Shown piece by piece: positions 1 to 11,065 of a stretch of DNA of 64,000 bases. Under the pieces are notes generated by a model. That model searched no databases and was not told the origin of the DNA. It saw nothing but the letters and a program-made list of their open reading frames with translations. How positions within the stretch are numbered: position 1 is the stretch's first letter; each line of letters begins with the position of its first letter. Made by a program: the position numbers and the translations under genes. The stretch covers positions 783,813 to 847,812 of the forward strand of contig JAJEKB010021035.1 of the NCBI GenBank assembly GCA_022393335.1, given 5' to 3'. This DNA comes from Macrotrachela quadricornifera (taxonomy: Eukaryota > Rotifera > Eurotatoria > Philodinida > Philodinidae).

Positions 1-1440
1 GTGATCGTATCACTTATTTTGTGTATTGGAGTGACGTCAGTAGCCGAAATTTTCAGTCGGTAAGTTATTTCTTTTCATCGTCCGTCAAATTTATGATGGT
101 CGTAAATATTGTTATTGACAATTGTATATTAATGTGTTTTTATTATAGCAGAATGTAGCCCCAAACACCTAGAGCACCTACATTCTTCTTGTTTATTTCA
201 TCGCCATTCTCTCACCGATTTCCTAGATTCATTGCTGATGTGTATAGAATGGAGTTTAGGATTTAGACCTAGATGTTATGCACCCTTCAAAAATATATAA
301 CACTTCACAAAAAGTCTTTTATTAAAATAGAACTTGAGAACCTTGGTTACCGTTTACTCACCTTTAAATAAAAAAATTAATCATTCCGATTGATTTCCTA
401 GCTTCGAAAACTCTCGATTGAAATACGTTCTATAATTCCTGTTTGTTGAACTTTGGTCTGAAATCTAATTGATTGAACAGATAAGCATACTGGCATTGCT
501 CGCCATCTTTTATAAAAGAGTGTGTAACTCTTTCTTCATCAGTTGTTAAATGTTCTTCTCCCTCGATAATTTAGGCGTAAAAGAGAATACGAAAGGAAAT
601 GCTTAGGTCGATGTACATGATCAATACAAAAAGAATAGTAAATGACATGTCTCGACAGAAATTTTTTCAATCTACGGCGATTGCTTTCGATCGAATATTT
701 AATTCATGCTTTAAGTTTATCAATCGAATCCTCTTGTCTACTCCAATAATACATAATATTAAAAAGCTCGAGTCTGATGATAAGTGAGAGTTTTCGAAGA
801 ATGTTTCTGTACGAAGTGATTTAATGATGTGACAACAATAACATCGAAAACAATATCCTTAGAAAAACATTAATTTCTTATTTGAGTAAGACTTCAACTA
901 ATTTTGCTTACCATTCGTTAAACATGAGTCCTTAGCAACATACCAATCATGGGTGATATGCTGTACCATATTGATCAGTAATTTCGATTAATGTAAAAAT
1001 CTAATGATACTCTGTTGTGTATCTATAATTTTATGAAGTTCCCGTGTATTTAAATCATCAAGGTTAGTTAAAACTTTGTGCAAGGACATATTTGATAGTT
1101 TTACAAGTAATTTATCCAATATTCTCTCAATTCTGTAGCAAATTGTTAAACATTGTTTCATATCTTGTCATTGTTCTTTCTTTTAATCGTAAGATCAGGT
1201 CAAGTAATTAAGAAACTATTCTATTAAAATAATTCTCTTTTATTACAGTGCATGCTGCTGTCATCTATACTAGGCATCTATTTTTTTCCTTTTTCTCTTT
1301 CTTTCGTGCATTATTCTTTTTCTATGAATCATACACATCGATCAATAGATTTTCTTTCCCATTCTTTTATATGTTTAAAATTGAGCTGATACACATTTTA
1401 CTGCGCTACACTCTCACTCATTCTCCTTACCATCACTCAC
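1..1440. other. no clear gene; possible terminal exon and UTR introns
   Basis: Nothing in this stretch has a recognisable protein family. At the window edge, bases 1-59 read as a short hydrophobic peptide ending at a GTAAGT donor (60), followed by an acceptor TATAG at 148. This could be the last exons of a gene lying to the left, but the peptide is too short to identify. Pyrimidine-rich AG acceptors at about 1247 and 1487 suggest that the downstream ankyrin-ART gene has introns in its 5' leader. Confidence 0.25.
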
Positions 1441-1506
1441 GTGAATAGTATAACCTTCAATAAATTTGTCTTCTTTTATCTTTCAGTGTTATTGGACAAA
1501 ATAAAA

Positions 1507-2610
1507 ATGACAGATATTCCATCACCGACGCAAAGTGTATTTTACGAGGCTTGTTGCAATAATGATTTGATAACAGCACAAAAAAACTTTACACCTTCTC
1601 AAGTAAATAGAATTGATGCCGATGGAAACACAATACTTCATATAGCCTCTTCTCGTGGCTGCACGGATATTGTTCGATTTTTATTACGTTATCGTGCTCC
1701 TCGAACAATTCGGAATAATGCTGGCCTCACAGCTGAACAATTAGCGATGCATGAAGAAATTAAAAAGCTTTTCAATGCGAATTTTAGATCGACATCAGAT
1801 CCTAATTATTTTGTAGCGAAAGAATCTGAACTTGATTGGGTTGATACTTACGAAAACGCGTATAGAATCTCACATGAAAATCTTGAACATATGAAACGAT
1901 GGCTCCTGAAAGTTCCATTACAAAAACTACTCGATGAGATACATAATGATTATGTAAACAATTTAAAAAAACTTAATGAAGGACAACGAAAAGTAATTAA
2001 AGATGTTATAACAGAGGAAATACCCAAAGGCTTAGTGAAAGCTTATACACATCCTGCCGTTTCGTTTTACAAAATTTTAAATGAAGATTTAGCCGCAGTT
2101 GGCTCCGATTTTCGTTTTCTCAGCACACAAAACCTGTTCGAATCGGGTTATTTAGATAATGAAGCACCAAAAGGTCTTGGCCAATATATATTTGCTGCGA
2201 TTGTGATTAATCATTCATATTTTCGTCAATATTACTGCACTGTCACGAGCTACCGTGGAATGAATATAACTCAACACGATCTCAAAGAATATGAGAAAGG
2301 TAGTATTTTTATGACGCGATCATTTCTTTCCACGTCACCAGATCAAAGTGTGGTTGAACTATTTTTGGATCTCGAATATAATCATGATTACGATGACCGT
2401 GTACCAGTAATTTGCACCTATGAAGTAAAAAATCGTGGATCAAGTATTAATGTCAGCAAAATCAGTTCTGTTGTAGCTGAAGATGAAGTGCTCATTTTTC
2501 CCTTTGTTGTTTTTCGAGTTAAAGACAAACGAAATGATGAAATTATCTGGGGAAATAATACATATCGTATTATACGAATCGAATTGGAAGAATACGTTCG
2601 AAATATTTGA
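1507..2610 (+). CDS. ankyrin-repeat mono-ADP-ribosyltransferase (ART)
   Basis: A 367-residue protein predicted to move ADP-ribose from NAD+ to a protein side chain. Residues about 10-90 form ankyrin repeats (DADGNTILHIASSRG is the clearest), which would bind a partner. The C-terminal half is an ART fold of the R-S-ExE class: R250 in YRGM, the STS stretch at 275-277 in SFLSTS, and E325-D-E327, where the last Glu is the usual catalytic residue. No signal peptide is seen, so a cytoplasmic enzyme is likely, unlike secreted vertebrate ARTs. The ATG at 1507 was chosen because a splice acceptor (TTTCAG, about 1482-1487) lies just upstream; the open frame continues to 1441 but only through that intron-like sequence. 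Bdelloids carry expanded ART families with accessory domains (family knowledge). All motif residues are present, so it is probably active. The target is unknown. Confidence 0.8.
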   Translation: MTDIPSPTQSVFYEACCNNDLITAQKNFTPSQVNRIDADGNTILHIASSRGCTDIVRFLLRYRAPRTIRNNAGLTAEQLAMHEEIKKLFNANFRSTSDPNYFVAKESELDWVDTYENAYRISHENLEHMKRWLLKVPLQKLLDEIHNDYVNNLKKLNEGQRKVIKDVITEEIPKGLVKAYTHPAVSFYKILNEDLAAVGSDFRFLSTQNLFESGYLDNEAPKGLGQYIFAAIVINHSYFRQYYCTVTSYRGMNITQHDLKEYEKGSIFMTRSFLSTSPDQSVVELFLDLEYNHDYDDRVPVICTYEVKNRGSSINVSKISSVVAEDEVLIFPFVVFRVKDKRNDEIIWGNNTYRIIRIELEEYVRNI

Positions 2611-2769
2611 TAAATTTATTTTGTCAATATTTTATTTTCAAGTTGCCAATAAATTCATGTCATATTCCAAGAAAAAACATTTCAAATACTCATACAATAT
2701 TTCTGATGTTCATGAAGAACATAATATGTTAATTTATATTCTAGACATATCTTCGGATTAAATAGTCAC

Positions 2770-3560
2770 TACAACCAAATAACTTATCTATATGCATTTG
2801 ATATTATAGATATACATACCATGTGTTACCACAAGAAGAGTTCTAGGATATTCTTACTGTATTTCTTCTTGAATTTTCTTATCGTGAAATGAAGCCATGC
2901 GAAAAGTCATCCGTATATTAGTAGGGAAAAACGTTTCCATTCATGAGAAGAATTTAGTTCTTTTTTTTAGATTTTGAAAAAGTCATGTTTTTGAAACAGA
3001 ATTTTCGAGGTGTTTAAGAGAATCTGTGGATGTCGATCAAAACTTAACCTTTTCAGCTGACTTTTTGAGTTGTCGCTCCCCATTTTTCCTCCCTTCATCT
3101 TCATATTCGTCATTGTTTTTCTTTTTCTTCAATATGAGTTTATAATTCTTTTTGAATTTTGAATTGTTTAATGCAGAATCTTGCTGAATGTTTAATTTTC
3201 AAACTAATTTATATGAAACGTGTTGACGAATTAACTGTGCATTTTTTATTTCTCTACAAACACCCTACCTCAACAAAATTTATTTTTGATGAAAAGGTCG
3301 ATTTGGTGAAATGCTAGGATGGAGATTGATAAACTGAACTTTTTTTTTCGTCAAGAAATACACACAGTTATATAGGAAAGGACCCCACCGCTTTTCATGA
3401 CCTATGTTGAACCAGGGTGCCATTTATATGGTTTTGTAGAGCTCATTGATGCACATCGAATGGTATATAAGAAAACTGGTTTTCATCATACTTCGATGTC
3501 CTGAGAGTCCTAAAAATGGTTATATCGTTTAATGGATATTATGTGGTACCCATAGACATT
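2770..3560. other. no gene seen
   Basis: AT-rich DNA after the ART gene. No open frame with recognisable content and no repeats with clear borders. The last part may belong to the decayed retrotransposon that follows, but no reading frame can be followed there. Confidence 0.4.
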
Positions 3561-3565
3561 ATGAT

Positions 3566-4381
3566 CTTGAGTATGTCTGAAATAAGCTCATATATAAGTG
3601 GGCCATAGGGCAGTGTACTAACATCTACAATAGTAATACGGACATTTCTCTTCCTAATAGTATTAATCACTTCTTTGCAGATGATCTTGTAGCGGTTATT
3701 TTGGGTCAAATAGGTTTAAAATCTACTGAACAGTGTCTCGACTAAGAGAAGCGTGTAAAAATATTTCTAAAACATCTCGAATACTACTCCTTATTAACGG
3801 ACCAATCGATTAATCTTGATAAGTCAGTAGTCATGTTCACTGCTAGAGCCATTCAGATTCAAAAATACAATATCAACTTTAATGATATTTCTCAAACAAA
3901 TGTCAAATGGGTCCAGGAATATAAATACTTAGGTTATATTATTTCGTCGAAATTAGGTTGGGGAAAATTGTTGAAAAGTACTATAAATAAAATTAGACAA
4001 AGAATATGTTTAATTAGGTCGTTCAAATTGTTTGGATCTACTTCTCCGTTGCTTCGAAAAACTTTATTCTTATCATATATTCATCCTCTTTTTACCTGGA
4101 TTTATCCTATTTTTCGTCTACTATCGAAAAAACAACAAGATGACGTTTCTCATTTCTGTTCTACCTGCCTTTGTCGTGTTTTATTCTGTGTACATTGGAA
4201 CGAAAAATTTTTCCCGTTTGCTTTAGATGAGAATGCCCTGATTGATAGATGCGCTGTTTATTGGAATAAATTTTTTATTTCACTCTCAGAACCAACTGAT
4301 GGTCTTCTTATTCTTGAGAAAGCAAATCTAAACGTTTTGTTGAGCATCGATCGATCTAAGAAAAGGTTCTTGATTGGATAA
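3566..4381 (+). pseudogene. non-LTR retrotransposon reverse transcriptase, degenerate 3' part
   Basis: Remnant of the reverse transcriptase of a LINE-like element. In the frame of codon 3671 the polymerase active-site box FADD is read at 3674-3685, preceded by an asparagine/serine-rich segment matching the region after the QGSVL motif. About 20 codons past FADD a TAA (3743-3745) breaks the frame; it then stays open from there to 4381 and shows the usual thumb/connection pattern (YKYLGYIIS at about 3920, then KLLKSTINKIRQR). The 5' half, including any endonuclease, is missing or unrecognisable. Such 5'-truncated, point-mutated copies are typical of dead LINE insertions. The exact clade (RTE, CR1, R4) cannot be decided by eye. 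Confidence 0.75.
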
Positions 4382-4727
4382 AGTCTGTTCCATACTTTGA
4401 TATGGAAGAGTTCTCACTCCTTGAGAATTTTCAAATGACATTTTAGGATAAATTGAAAAAAAATCGTTTTATATATGGTTATCTGTGCTGTCGTTACTGT
4501 GTTTTGTGTATGTCTTATTCTTCATCACGACTTGCTTGATTGTGCTTCTTTTATTTTGCTTACTCATTATGTTTTTGTATTTCCCTAAACAACAAGCTAA
4601 ACCCGCTTTATCTTCCTCCCGTATGTTCCCTTTCTGCTTTTTTTTTCTTTTCTCTTTTTTCTCACTTTGTACTATCAGACTATTTAAGATCACAGATTGC
4701 AAAATAAAATAAATAAATAAATAAATA
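4382..4727 (+). mobile_element. 3' UTR and AAAT-type tail of the non-LTR element
   Basis: The reverse-transcriptase remnant is followed by about 320 bp of pyrimidine-rich sequence and then a run of AAAT/TAAA units at about 4703-4726. Short tandem repeats in place of a poly(A) tail mark the 3' end of several non-LTR clades, so this most likely defines the 3' border of the insertion. Inference from position and pattern. Confidence 0.5.
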
Positions 4728-5198
4728 CTGGAGAATGAATTAGAACAAGATTTCAACTCAAATAAAAACTTTGAGATGAAGAAGAGCAAAATTTCTTATA
4801 ATTTGGTTTAATTCCATCAAAAAATAATCCAAAAAAATGAAATTGTGATGATTATTCTTCTTTAATTAGAAAATTAATACAAAATATTAAAAAAAAACAT
4901 AACTCCCGTCCCTCTTTTTTTTCTTAAATTAACTTAAATCTTGTAACAGATGTATTAATTTTAGAATATTTATCTTCAAAATTCATAATGTGTTCGGAAC
5001 TGCGTCAGAGAAAAAATGTTAGTAAATATCAAATGAGAATTGTCATCTGTTATTATTATTCTAATTTAGCTTAACGACTAAAAATCATATTTATCAAAAA
5101 GGAACAAACGAGTTTTTTTTTCATATTTTGATAACAAAAAACGCCTTGAGATATATATATAATATTCCATTTATTTTTTATTGTATTGTACAAAAAAC

Positions 5199-7322
5199 AT
5201 GTTTTATATGAAATATCTTTTGAATTTTCTTTTCTTACATTTGATTATTGGTACACCTCAAATCAATCTTTATTATACAGATTGGATAAATGAAAATGAT
5301 AATGCATTACAACACAATTGTTTACGTACTATTGTCAAAGATAGATACGTACTGGATTATAATGAAATAATGTCTTACTGTATAAGTGAATTACCATCGA
5401 AATTTAATATTGAAAATAATATTTCTTTTCCAAAATTTACATTTGATGAACTTTCAAAAGAAAATATAACAAGTGAACAATTATATTTTTGGTCAGCACC
5501 AATTGATGTTATTGAAAATTATCAATTTTATTTAAATCAATTAATAACAAAAAATAATTTATCATTAGGAAAAGAAATTTTTTATAATTGTACATTACCA
5601 AGATTTGGTCCAATGTGTCAATATGAATTATATTATTATGATCATAATTATTCATCTTTATTTGATATCATTAGAAATTTTCATCAGAATAATGAATATA
5701 AACCGACTAATTTAACTTGTTATACTCATCTGAAATGTAATCGTGGTTTATTTCCATCATGTTTAGATTGGACAGAAATTTGTGATGGAAAAATCGATTG
5801 TCTTGATGGTCCAATTGATGAAGAACATTGTTGGCAACTTGAAATAAATCAATGTAAAGATAATGAATTTCGATGTAATAATGGACAATGTATACCACTA
5901 GTTTTTTTTAAAGATAACGTTGATCATTGTGTTGATTTCTCTGATGAACCATGGTCATATGAATTTTTCGATATACGATGTCATCCAAATAGTGGACCAA
6001 CATTTGAATGTGAAGATATCTCATGTTTACATGGATCTTTGACAAGTTCTTGTATGGAACCACGCACCGCTCTATTAAAAGAAATATTCTATTCGGCCAA
6101 AGATAGTTCAGCATCTGAAAAGTGTTGGTTAGCATTCATATGCTTTCTTAATTTTACAGAATCAAAATATTCATTTTGTGACAAATATTGTGAATATAAT
6201 ACATGCATAAAAATTATTCAAAATAATTGTCCTGACATGTTATTCTTTCCAAATGTTCCAATCTTATTTTCCAATCTATATTTTGCATACAAAAAAAGTG
6301 ACTTACAATATGGAAACAATTTTTCTACTGAATCACTTTATATATGCTATGATAAATCTCATTATGATCAAGCTTTTATTAATGTCACAAAAATATTCTT
6401 CAACAATCGAACATGTATTCATTCTAAACAGGTTTTGTCTTCAATAATTCTCTCAATATCTGATAGACAGATATTATCCATGTCAATTATAAATAAATTG
6501 TATGAATTGCTTAAGAAGCATCATCTAACTTATAATTATACTCCTGATATTTGTAACAGATCAAATATGTACCAATGTATTCATTCATTCAAATGTATTT
6601 CAATATATCGTCTCATGGATATGATTTATGATTGTCCTCATATGGATGATGAAAATATTGCATCAATTAATACACCTATTCGAATGAAACACTACGAGAA
6701 CACATATTTTAAATGTCAAACAACTGGTAAATATATTCACAAATCTCTTGTTGGTGATCGTAGTTGTAACTGTGGATATGACGGACGTATATGGTGTGAA
6801 GATGAAGATCAGGATATTACTTTTCTCAAAAGAAACATAATATTTCAACAAATATGTGATGGATTTATTGATTTATCACCAATAATGATTACAGGAGAAA
6901 ATGAAACAGATGAAACTGAATGTGAACAATGGAAATGTGATAATATTTATACTCATTGTAATAAAATATGGAATTGTCCCAATGGTGAAGATGAAAGTGA
7001 TTGTAATTTACATTCAATATTAAATTGTTCTTCAAAACATCATTTATGTGTTTTACTTCAAACAAATCAATTAATATGTCTATCTATTGACAGAATTCAT
7101 GATGGAAAGATTGATTGTCGCGGTGCAACTGATGAACCAACACTATGTGGAAGAAAAACTCAATCAAATCCACCTAGGATTATACGGGATAAACCTCTTT
7201 TTTGTATAAATCAAAATTCTACACGATGTGTAGATAAGAATCATTTATGTAATGGAAATAATGATTGTGAAAATGGAGATGATGAACGATATTGTACAAT
7301 AAATGAAAACATCGATAAATGA
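5199..7322 (+). CDS. LDLa-rich ectodomain, part 1 of a broken adhesion-type receptor
   Basis: N-terminal part of a large cell-surface receptor. The ATG at 5199 opens a signal peptide (MFYMKYLLNFLFLHLIIG). An upstream in-frame TTG at 5181 is not needed. The ectodomain holds LDL-receptor class A modules with the C..C..DCxDxxDE..C pattern: around 5740-5840 (CDGKIDCLDG), 5855-5950 (CKDNEFRCNNGQC), weak ones near 6560-6660, then 6940-7005 (CPNGEDESDC) and 7205-7300 (CENGDDERYC). These modules bind calcium and are typical ligand-binding units. The frame ends at TAA 7320-7322, only because of a +1 frame change: the same protein continues in another frame from 7303. There is no GT donor between 7300 and 7322, so a short intron does not explain it. 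No partner gene or ligand can be named. Confidence 0.8.
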   Translation: MFYMKYLLNFLFLHLIIGTPQINLYYTDWINENDNALQHNCLRTIVKDRYVLDYNEIMSYCISELPSKFNIENNISFPKFTFDELSKENITSEQLYFWSAPIDVIENYQFYLNQLITKNNLSLGKEIFYNCTLPRFGPMCQYELYYYDHNYSSLFDIIRNFHQNNEYKPTNLTCYTHLKCNRGLFPSCLDWTEICDGKIDCLDGPIDEEHCWQLEINQCKDNEFRCNNGQCIPLVFFKDNVDHCVDFSDEPWSYEFFDIRCHPNSGPTFECEDISCLHGSLTSSCMEPRTALLKEIFYSAKDSSASEKCWLAFICFLNFTESKYSFCDKYCEYNTCIKIIQNNCPDMLFFPNVPILFSNLYFAYKKSDLQYGNNFSTESLYICYDKSHYDQAFINVTKIFFNNRTCIHSKQVLSSIILSISDRQILSMSIINKLYELLKKHHLTYNYTPDICNRSNMYQCIHSFKCISIYRLMDMIYDCPHMDDENIASINTPIRMKHYENTYFKCQTTGKYIHKSLVGDRSCNCGYDGRIWCEDEDQDITFLKRNIIFQQICDGFIDLSPIMITGENETDETECEQWKCDNIYTHCNKIWNCPNGEDESDCNLHSILNCSSKHHLCVLLQTNQLICLSIDRIHDGKIDCRGATDEPTLCGRKTQSNPPRIIRDKPLFCINQNSTRCVDKNHLCNGNNDCENGDDERYCTINENIDK

Positions 7323-9222
7323 TGGAATCTGCAAATCGAACAACTATGAAAAGGCTTCTGATGGACAAAAATTTTTATGTGATTATCAAGTACCAAGCAG
7401 AGACTGGAAAATAATCATTTTTAAACTTGATGGAATGAACAATTTATTTGAAAATGAAATAAAGAATATAAAAACTCGCATATCTTCAGATTCATCTATA
7501 ATTAAAATATCAAATCAATATGAACCACGTTGTCATCGTGGTCTTGATTTACGTGTTTGGCCAAATGATAAAAATAATTTAATAAGAAATCTATGTCTTT
7601 GTCCATCTAGTTATTATGGTTCAATATGTCAATATCAAAATCAACGAATTAGTCTTACAATTAAATTTCAAGCATCACCAGATTCTTGGTCAACATTATT
7701 TGCAATTATTATTTCACTTATTGATGATACTGATCAAAGAATTGTTCATTCATATGAACAAATTACTTTTTTACCAATGAAACATTGTCAAACTCATTAT
7801 AATATGTATTTTATTTATTCAACTCGACCAAAAGATCCAAAAAAACATTATTCAATACATATCGATTTTTATGAAAAAATGACATTAAATTATCGAGGAA
7901 GTGTTTTATTACCAGATACATTTCCATTTTTACCAGTTCATCGTTTATCATTAATTGTTAATATTTCACGAACTGATGATAAAACTCAAAAATGTTCAAA
8001 TTATTTATGTATTCATGGTAAATGTATTAAATATTCAAATACTCTACAAAATATAACTTTTTGTCAATGTAATCCAGGATGGTTTGGACGATATTGTAAT
8101 ATTTCACATACATGTACATGTTCACCTCCTTCATTATGTATTGGTATATCATCTAATAATCGATCTATATGTGTTTGTCCAATAAATAAATTTGGTTTAC
8201 GATGTCTTCTTACTGATAGAATATGTCAAAGTAATAATTCATTATGTCAAAATGGTGGTCAATGTATTGCTACTCTTAATTATATGATATCTAATCAAGA
8301 TTTTATATGTATTTGTCCAATAGGATTTACTGGTAATCGATGTGAAATATCTGATAATAAACTCATTTTATCATTTGGAAAAGATATTTCTGTACCAGAA
8401 CAAATACTTATTCATTTTATCGAAGTTATTCATAAGTTGGAAACCAAGGAATTTACAGAGAGAGCGACTACTTTTAAAACAATTCCAATAAAAAATGATT
8501 CAGTTATTATTTATTGGTCACGGCCATTTCATCTTGTTTTTATTGAATTTTTTACTAAAACTTATTATTTAATGTTTGTTCAAAAGATTTATACTCCATC
8601 AAAAACAATTAGTAAAATGATAAATCAATCAAATTATTGTCCACATATAAGGAAATTATTTAATGAAAGTTTTATTCAATTACATCTTATTCGTCGTATT
8701 AAATATTATCATTTACCATGTGAAAATTCTTCATTAAATCTTTCTTGTTTTTATGATGATGTTCAATTTTGTTTATGTTATAATTTTCAACAACAACGTT
8801 TAGCGAATTGTTTTAATTTTGATCATAATATGAAATTTGATTGTAAAGGTCAAAGTGAATGTGAAAATGATGGTGAATGTTATCAAGATAAACCAAATTG
8901 TCCACAAAAATCAATATGTATTTGTCCAAAATGTTATTATGGAAGACGATGTCAATTTAGTACAAATGGTTTTGCTTTATCACTTGATGCTATATTAGGT
9001 TATCATATATTACCAAATATTAATATTATACATCAACCAATTATTGTACAAATAACTATTGGATTAAATATTATATTTATTATAATAGGACTTATTAATG
9101 GTATTATTGCTTTAATTACATTTAAAAATAAAACTGTACGTGAAGTTGGTTGTGGCCTTTATTTATGTGGTTCATCAATTACAACATTATTTATAATGAT
9201 TTTATTTGGATTTAAATTTTGA
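7303..9222 (+). CDS. EGF-rich ectodomain and first helices, part 2 of the broken receptor
   Basis: Continuation of the receptor in a second frame. It carries a laminin-G/EGF-like stretch (CHRGLDLRVW, then CPSSYYGSICQ) and at least three EGF modules: about 7993-8095 (GWFGRYC), 8215-8345 (CQNGGQC..GFTGNRC) and 8850-8955 (ENDGEC..YYGRRC). Two hydrophobic helices follow from about 9045, the start of a seven-helix domain (GLNIIFIIIGLINGIIAL, then a second helix ending FGFKF). The frame stops at a single TGA, 9220-9222, and the next reading block at 9241 is in the same frame and continues the seven-helix domain. A TGG tryptophan codon changed to TGA is the simplest explanation. The ATG at 7303 is probably not a real start. 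Confidence 0.75.
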   Translation: MKTSINDGICKSNNYEKASDGQKFLCDYQVPSRDWKIIIFKLDGMNNLFENEIKNIKTRISSDSSIIKISNQYEPRCHRGLDLRVWPNDKNNLIRNLCLCPSSYYGSICQYQNQRISLTIKFQASPDSWSTLFAIIISLIDDTDQRIVHSYEQITFLPMKHCQTHYNMYFIYSTRPKDPKKHYSIHIDFYEKMTLNYRGSVLLPDTFPFLPVHRLSLIVNISRTDDKTQKCSNYLCIHGKCIKYSNTLQNITFCQCNPGWFGRYCNISHTCTCSPPSLCIGISSNNRSICVCPINKFGLRCLLTDRICQSNNSLCQNGGQCIATLNYMISNQDFICICPIGFTGNRCEISDNKLILSFGKDISVPEQILIHFIEVIHKLETKEFTERATTFKTIPIKNDSVIIYWSRPFHLVFIEFFTKTYYLMFVQKIYTPSKTISKMINQSNYCPHIRKLFNESFIQLHLIRRIKYYHLPCENSSLNLSCFYDDVQFCLCYNFQQQRLANCFNFDHNMKFDCKGQSECENDGECYQDKPNCPQKSICICPKCYYGRRCQFSTNGFALSLDAILGYHILPNINIIHQPIIVQITIGLNIIFIIIGLINGIIALITFKNKTVREVGCGLYLCGSSITTLFIMILFGFKF

Positions 9223-9240
9223 ATACTTATTCTTACACAA

Positions 9241-9981
9241 ATGGGAAGAATAAGAAATAAATCATTTTTATCTTTTCAATGTCGATCAATTGATTTTCTT
9301 CTTAGAATTTCTCTTTCAATAGTTCAATGGTTAAATGCATGTGTAGCCATTGAACGAGCAACGACCGCAATTAAAGGTACAAGTTTTAATAAGAAAAAAA
9401 GTAAACAAACAGCGAAATTTGTTATTTTCATTCTTTTCATTTTTATTATTGGAACTTTTATTCATGATCCTTTTTATCGACGTTTAATTATTGAAGAAAA
9501 TAATGATGATAATTATAATGAAAAACGAATATGGTGTATTGCTTCTTCTTATCCATCTAGTTTACAAATATGGAATTCTATTATACAAATATTTCATGTT
9601 ATTGCACCATTTATAATCAATTTTATTTCATCGATTATTCTTATAACAAAGAAATCTCGTCAACAATCAAATGTTCAAACTCAAAGAAATTATAAAGATA
9701 TTTTAAAAGCACAATTTCAACAACATAAACATTTATTTACTGCTCCTGTTATTCTTGTTATTCTTGTTATACCACATTTAATTATTGCTTTTGTTTCAAA
9801 ATGTATGAAATCAACCAATGATTCATGGTTATTTATTATTGGATATTTTATTTCATTTATTCCATCGATAATTACCTCTCTTATATTTATATTACCATCG
9901 AAATTTTACAAAAATCAACTTCACAAAAGTATTGCTCAATATCGAATGACGATACGACGACGTTTACATCTGATTTCCTAA
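9241..9981 (+). CDS. seven-helix C-terminal block, part 3 of the broken receptor
   Basis: C-terminal membrane domain of the same locus, in frame with part 2 and separated from it only by the TGA and six codons. It contains the remaining helices: about 9295-9350 with an ERA motif where DRY would lie (ACVAIERA), 9415-9465, a helix near 9580-9650, one near 9735-9795 (PVILVILVIPHLIIAF) and the last near 9825-9900. A basic tail (RMTIRRRLHL) follows. This is the family of LDLa/EGF/7TM receptors common in bdelloids (family knowledge), presumed G-protein coupled. An AATAAA signal lies at 10161-10166. With a frameshift and a nonsense codon the locus is either a recent pseudogene or an allele with assembly errors; the rest of the sequence shows no decay. 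Confidence 0.75.
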   Translation: MGRIRNKSFLSFQCRSIDFLLRISLSIVQWLNACVAIERATTAIKGTSFNKKKSKQTAKFVIFILFIFIIGTFIHDPFYRRLIIEENNDDNYNEKRIWCIASSYPSSLQIWNSIIQIFHVIAPFIINFISSIILITKKSRQQSNVQTQRNYKDILKAQFQQHKHLFTAPVILVILVIPHLIIAFVSKCMKSTNDSWLFIIGYFISFIPSIITSLIFILPSKFYKNQLHKSIAQYRMTIRRRLHLIS

Positions 9982-10079
9982 AAGTAAATAGAATCTTTAT
10001 TTTTTTTTCTTGCAAATTTTTTATATTTTTTTCAGATTATTTATTTGGCTATGAAACAAAATCTATTTGAAATCTTAAA

Positions 10080-11063
10080 TAGTTTTAAAAAGTATTCAGC
10101 TTTACTTCTACATATCTTTCGCTTATGTCTTGTGTTTGTCGTGTTTCTTTGTTGCTTCTCAATAAACTTTGCAATTAAAAATACATTCATATTAATCAAA
10201 TAAATCTGCTACTAACAATGATAGATCACTTTTACATATTCAAACAGGATTTATTTACACAAACGATGTTTATAATAACTGATGATAAATTATTTTTGAT
10301 GTTGAGAATCGAGATTTTTATCATATCTATGTCTAATCATGATTCTCCATCTAATACGAGTCGTTATGTCCGTTGACAAGATCAAAGTATATACATTTTC
10401 ATACTTGATTTTTTCAACAAACTCATTGTGAAAAAGTATTACAAAAGTTGAATACGATAATTTATATACTTAATTTGCGGTCAAGGAATTTTAGAATTAG
10501 TTTTATTTAGAGAGCTCCTATTTTCAAATATAGAAGGTCATGACTAGATACATATGTGATAAAAATTTCGGCTTTCAATGTTAAAAAAAAGTATGAAAAA
10601 TAATAAAAACAATGTATCGTTTGTAAGTATACAACATTCTTTCATGAAGATGATTCAGTACATATAATATATTTATAACTAAATATTGTAATCATAAATG
10701 GTTGTTTTTAATAAATAAAGTTTTTTTTTTTAATTGCTGATTGAAACTAAATCGAATATAATCTTGTAAGATTCAACCATCCTAAAGAATCCTATAGGAT
10801 TCTATTGGGAAAATGACAATTGCTATAAATTTTATGAGTGGCCAGGTGAAGAAATTAGATAATAAGATAGCTACAGATTTATTAACAAATGCATATGAAT
10901 ACTATTCTCACCTCCCAGTGCATTCAATATAATTCTATTCCCATCTTCTTAAATAAAAATAATACAGGTATTCAGGAAATATAATATGAACTAATATATC
11001 ATCTTGTAAGTTCTCAACAAGAAGGTGACAAAACAACGCTTTACTGCTTCTATATGATCAATA
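10080..11063. other. no gene seen
   Basis: AT-rich flank containing the presumed poly(A) signal of the receptor locus (10161-10166). No coding frame or bordered repeat was recognised up to the mariner end at 11066. Confidence 0.4.
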
Positions 11064-11065
11064 TA

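Noticed and set aside
7294..7353. A 60-nt intron to explain the receptor frame change
   Set aside because: GT and AG are present, but its length is a multiple of three and it would not restore the frame; there is no pyrimidine tract either.
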